From: Microcella sp. | GTDB lineage: Bacteria > Actinomycetota > Actinomycetes > Actinomycetales > Microbacteriaceae | NCBI RefSeq assembly: GCF_019739195.1 | Contig: NZ_JAHHDS010000003.1 | Coordinates: 2,403,705 to 2,467,704, forward strand | Direction: 5' to 3' | Length of the DNA stretch: 64,000 bases | Shown here: one piece after another, positions 63,481 to 64,000 of the stretch | Layout: each line of letters starts with the position of its first letter | Position numbering within the stretch: position 1 is the first letter of the stretch | Notes under the pieces: generated by a model | Database searches by the model: none | The model's input: the letters and a program-made list of their open reading frames with translations, nothing else | What the model was told of the DNA's origin: nothing | Program-made: the position numbers and the translations under genes

Positions 63481-64000
63481 ATGTCGATCACCACCGCCCT
63501 TCGCGAGTTTGAGCTGCAGACGCGCCCGATCCACCCTGAGACCCGCAAGGCGCTCGACCTGCGGTGGCAGAATCTGCCCGAGCATGCGAAGACGCCTGAG
63601 CAACTGCTCGGCAAGTGCGCGGTCGGGTGCGAGGGCACCCACGGGGTGTTTCCGAAGTGCAACCTGACCTGCTCGCCGTGCTACCACTCGGCCGACGCCA
63701 ACAAGGTGCGCATCGACGGCGACCACACGGTCACCGAGGTCACGAAGCAGATGGGGCTGCTGCGCCAGATTCGCGGGCCGCGCGCGCACGCCCAGCTCAT
63801 CGGCGGCGAGGTCAGCCTGCTGCCCGCCAAGGCGCACCGCGACACGCTGCTCGCCATGCGCGCCGTCGGCCGCGAGCCCATGTCGATGACGCACGGCGAC
63901 TTCGACTATGACTACCTGCTCGACGTCGTGCTCGACGACGACGGCAAGCCGGTCTTCAAGAAGGTGTCGTTCGCTGCACACTTCGACTCGCTCATGCGCG
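63481..64000 (+). CDS. radical SAM protein, 3' truncated by window edge
   Basis: The frame opened by ATG 63481 (GGAG 8 nt upstream) runs to the right edge, 173 codons. The radical SAM cluster motif is C-x3-C-x2-C in CNLTCSPCYH (near residues 61-68), followed by a GGEVSLLP strand. Two extra cysteines precede it in KCAVGCEG. The family is the actinobacterial radical SAM group of unknown substrate; the C-terminus lies outside the window. Confidence 0.82.
   Translation, partial: MSITTALREFELQTRPIHPETRKALDLRWQNLPEHAKTPEQLLGKCAVGCEGTHGVFPKCNLTCSPCYHSADANKVRIDGDHTVTEVTKQMGLLRQIRGPRAHAQLIGGEVSLLPAKAHRDTLLAMRAVGREPMSMTHGDFDYDYLLDVVLDDDGKPVFKKVSFAAHFDSLMR

Overview
The window is chromosomal DNA of a high-GC Gram-positive bacterium, most likely an actinobacterium of the order Micrococcales and probably the family Microbacteriaceae. 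Supporting this are strong GC bias, many GTG starts, GatCAB amidotransferase, a DUF222/HNH endonuclease, an FBP-domain protein, LppP/LprE-type lipoproteins, a LAxTG-type surface protein, and at least a dozen genes with a TANNNT-like -10 box exactly 6 nt before the start codon (probable leaderless mRNAs). No rRNA, tRNA, CRISPR array, phage or insertion sequence was seen. Both ends cut genes: glycogen phosphorylase on the left and a radical SAM protein on the right.

Layout. 0-5 kb: glycogen use (glgP, glgX) with a ybaK-type tRNA deacylase. 5-13 kb: cysteine desulfurase and mnmA (sulfur supply and tRNA thiolation), a PLP-fold III protein translationally coupled to a sugar-lactone oxidase, then ligA. 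13-16 kb: exported hydrolase and two lipoproteins. 15.7-21.8 kb: gatC-gatA and gatB, separated by a DUF222/HNH endonuclease with 49-bp tandem repeats upstream.

21.8-30.3 kb is the accessory region. It holds a small membrane protein next to a displaced fragment of a second gatB 3' end, an RloC-like zinc-hook ATPase (candidate anticodon nuclease, visibly lower in GC than its neighbours), a NERD-nuclease/UvrD helicase fusion, a HEPN protein (Rx5H) and a winged-helix MNT nucleotidyltransferase, all on the minus strand. Divergently from these lies an AbiEi-like antitoxin with an AbiEii-like nucleotidyltransferase. The 147-bp divergent intergenic region carries two separate sets of operator-like repeats. 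This is the best candidate in the window for an undescribed defence locus.

30-64 kb is ordinary core and environmental-adaptation content: a YidC homologue, a MerR regulator with an exporter behind a classic long-spacer promoter, a decayed YCII/sigma-factor remnant, a LAATG surface protein, TetR/homocysteine methyltransferase, an AI-2E-type permease, two paralogous LppP/LprE lipoproteins, an ECF sigma factor with an acidic membrane partner, a NYN/LOTUS protein, MFS exporters, an ion channel lacking a standard start codon in the expected place, YceI, a GntR-ABC operon with a nested-palindrome operator, a cold-shock gene with a leader hairpin, a VIT1-type transporter and an M23 peptidase. A genome-scale oddity crosses the whole window: the heptamer AGCATCC/GGATGCT occurs about 54 times by eye, several times more than base composition predicts.
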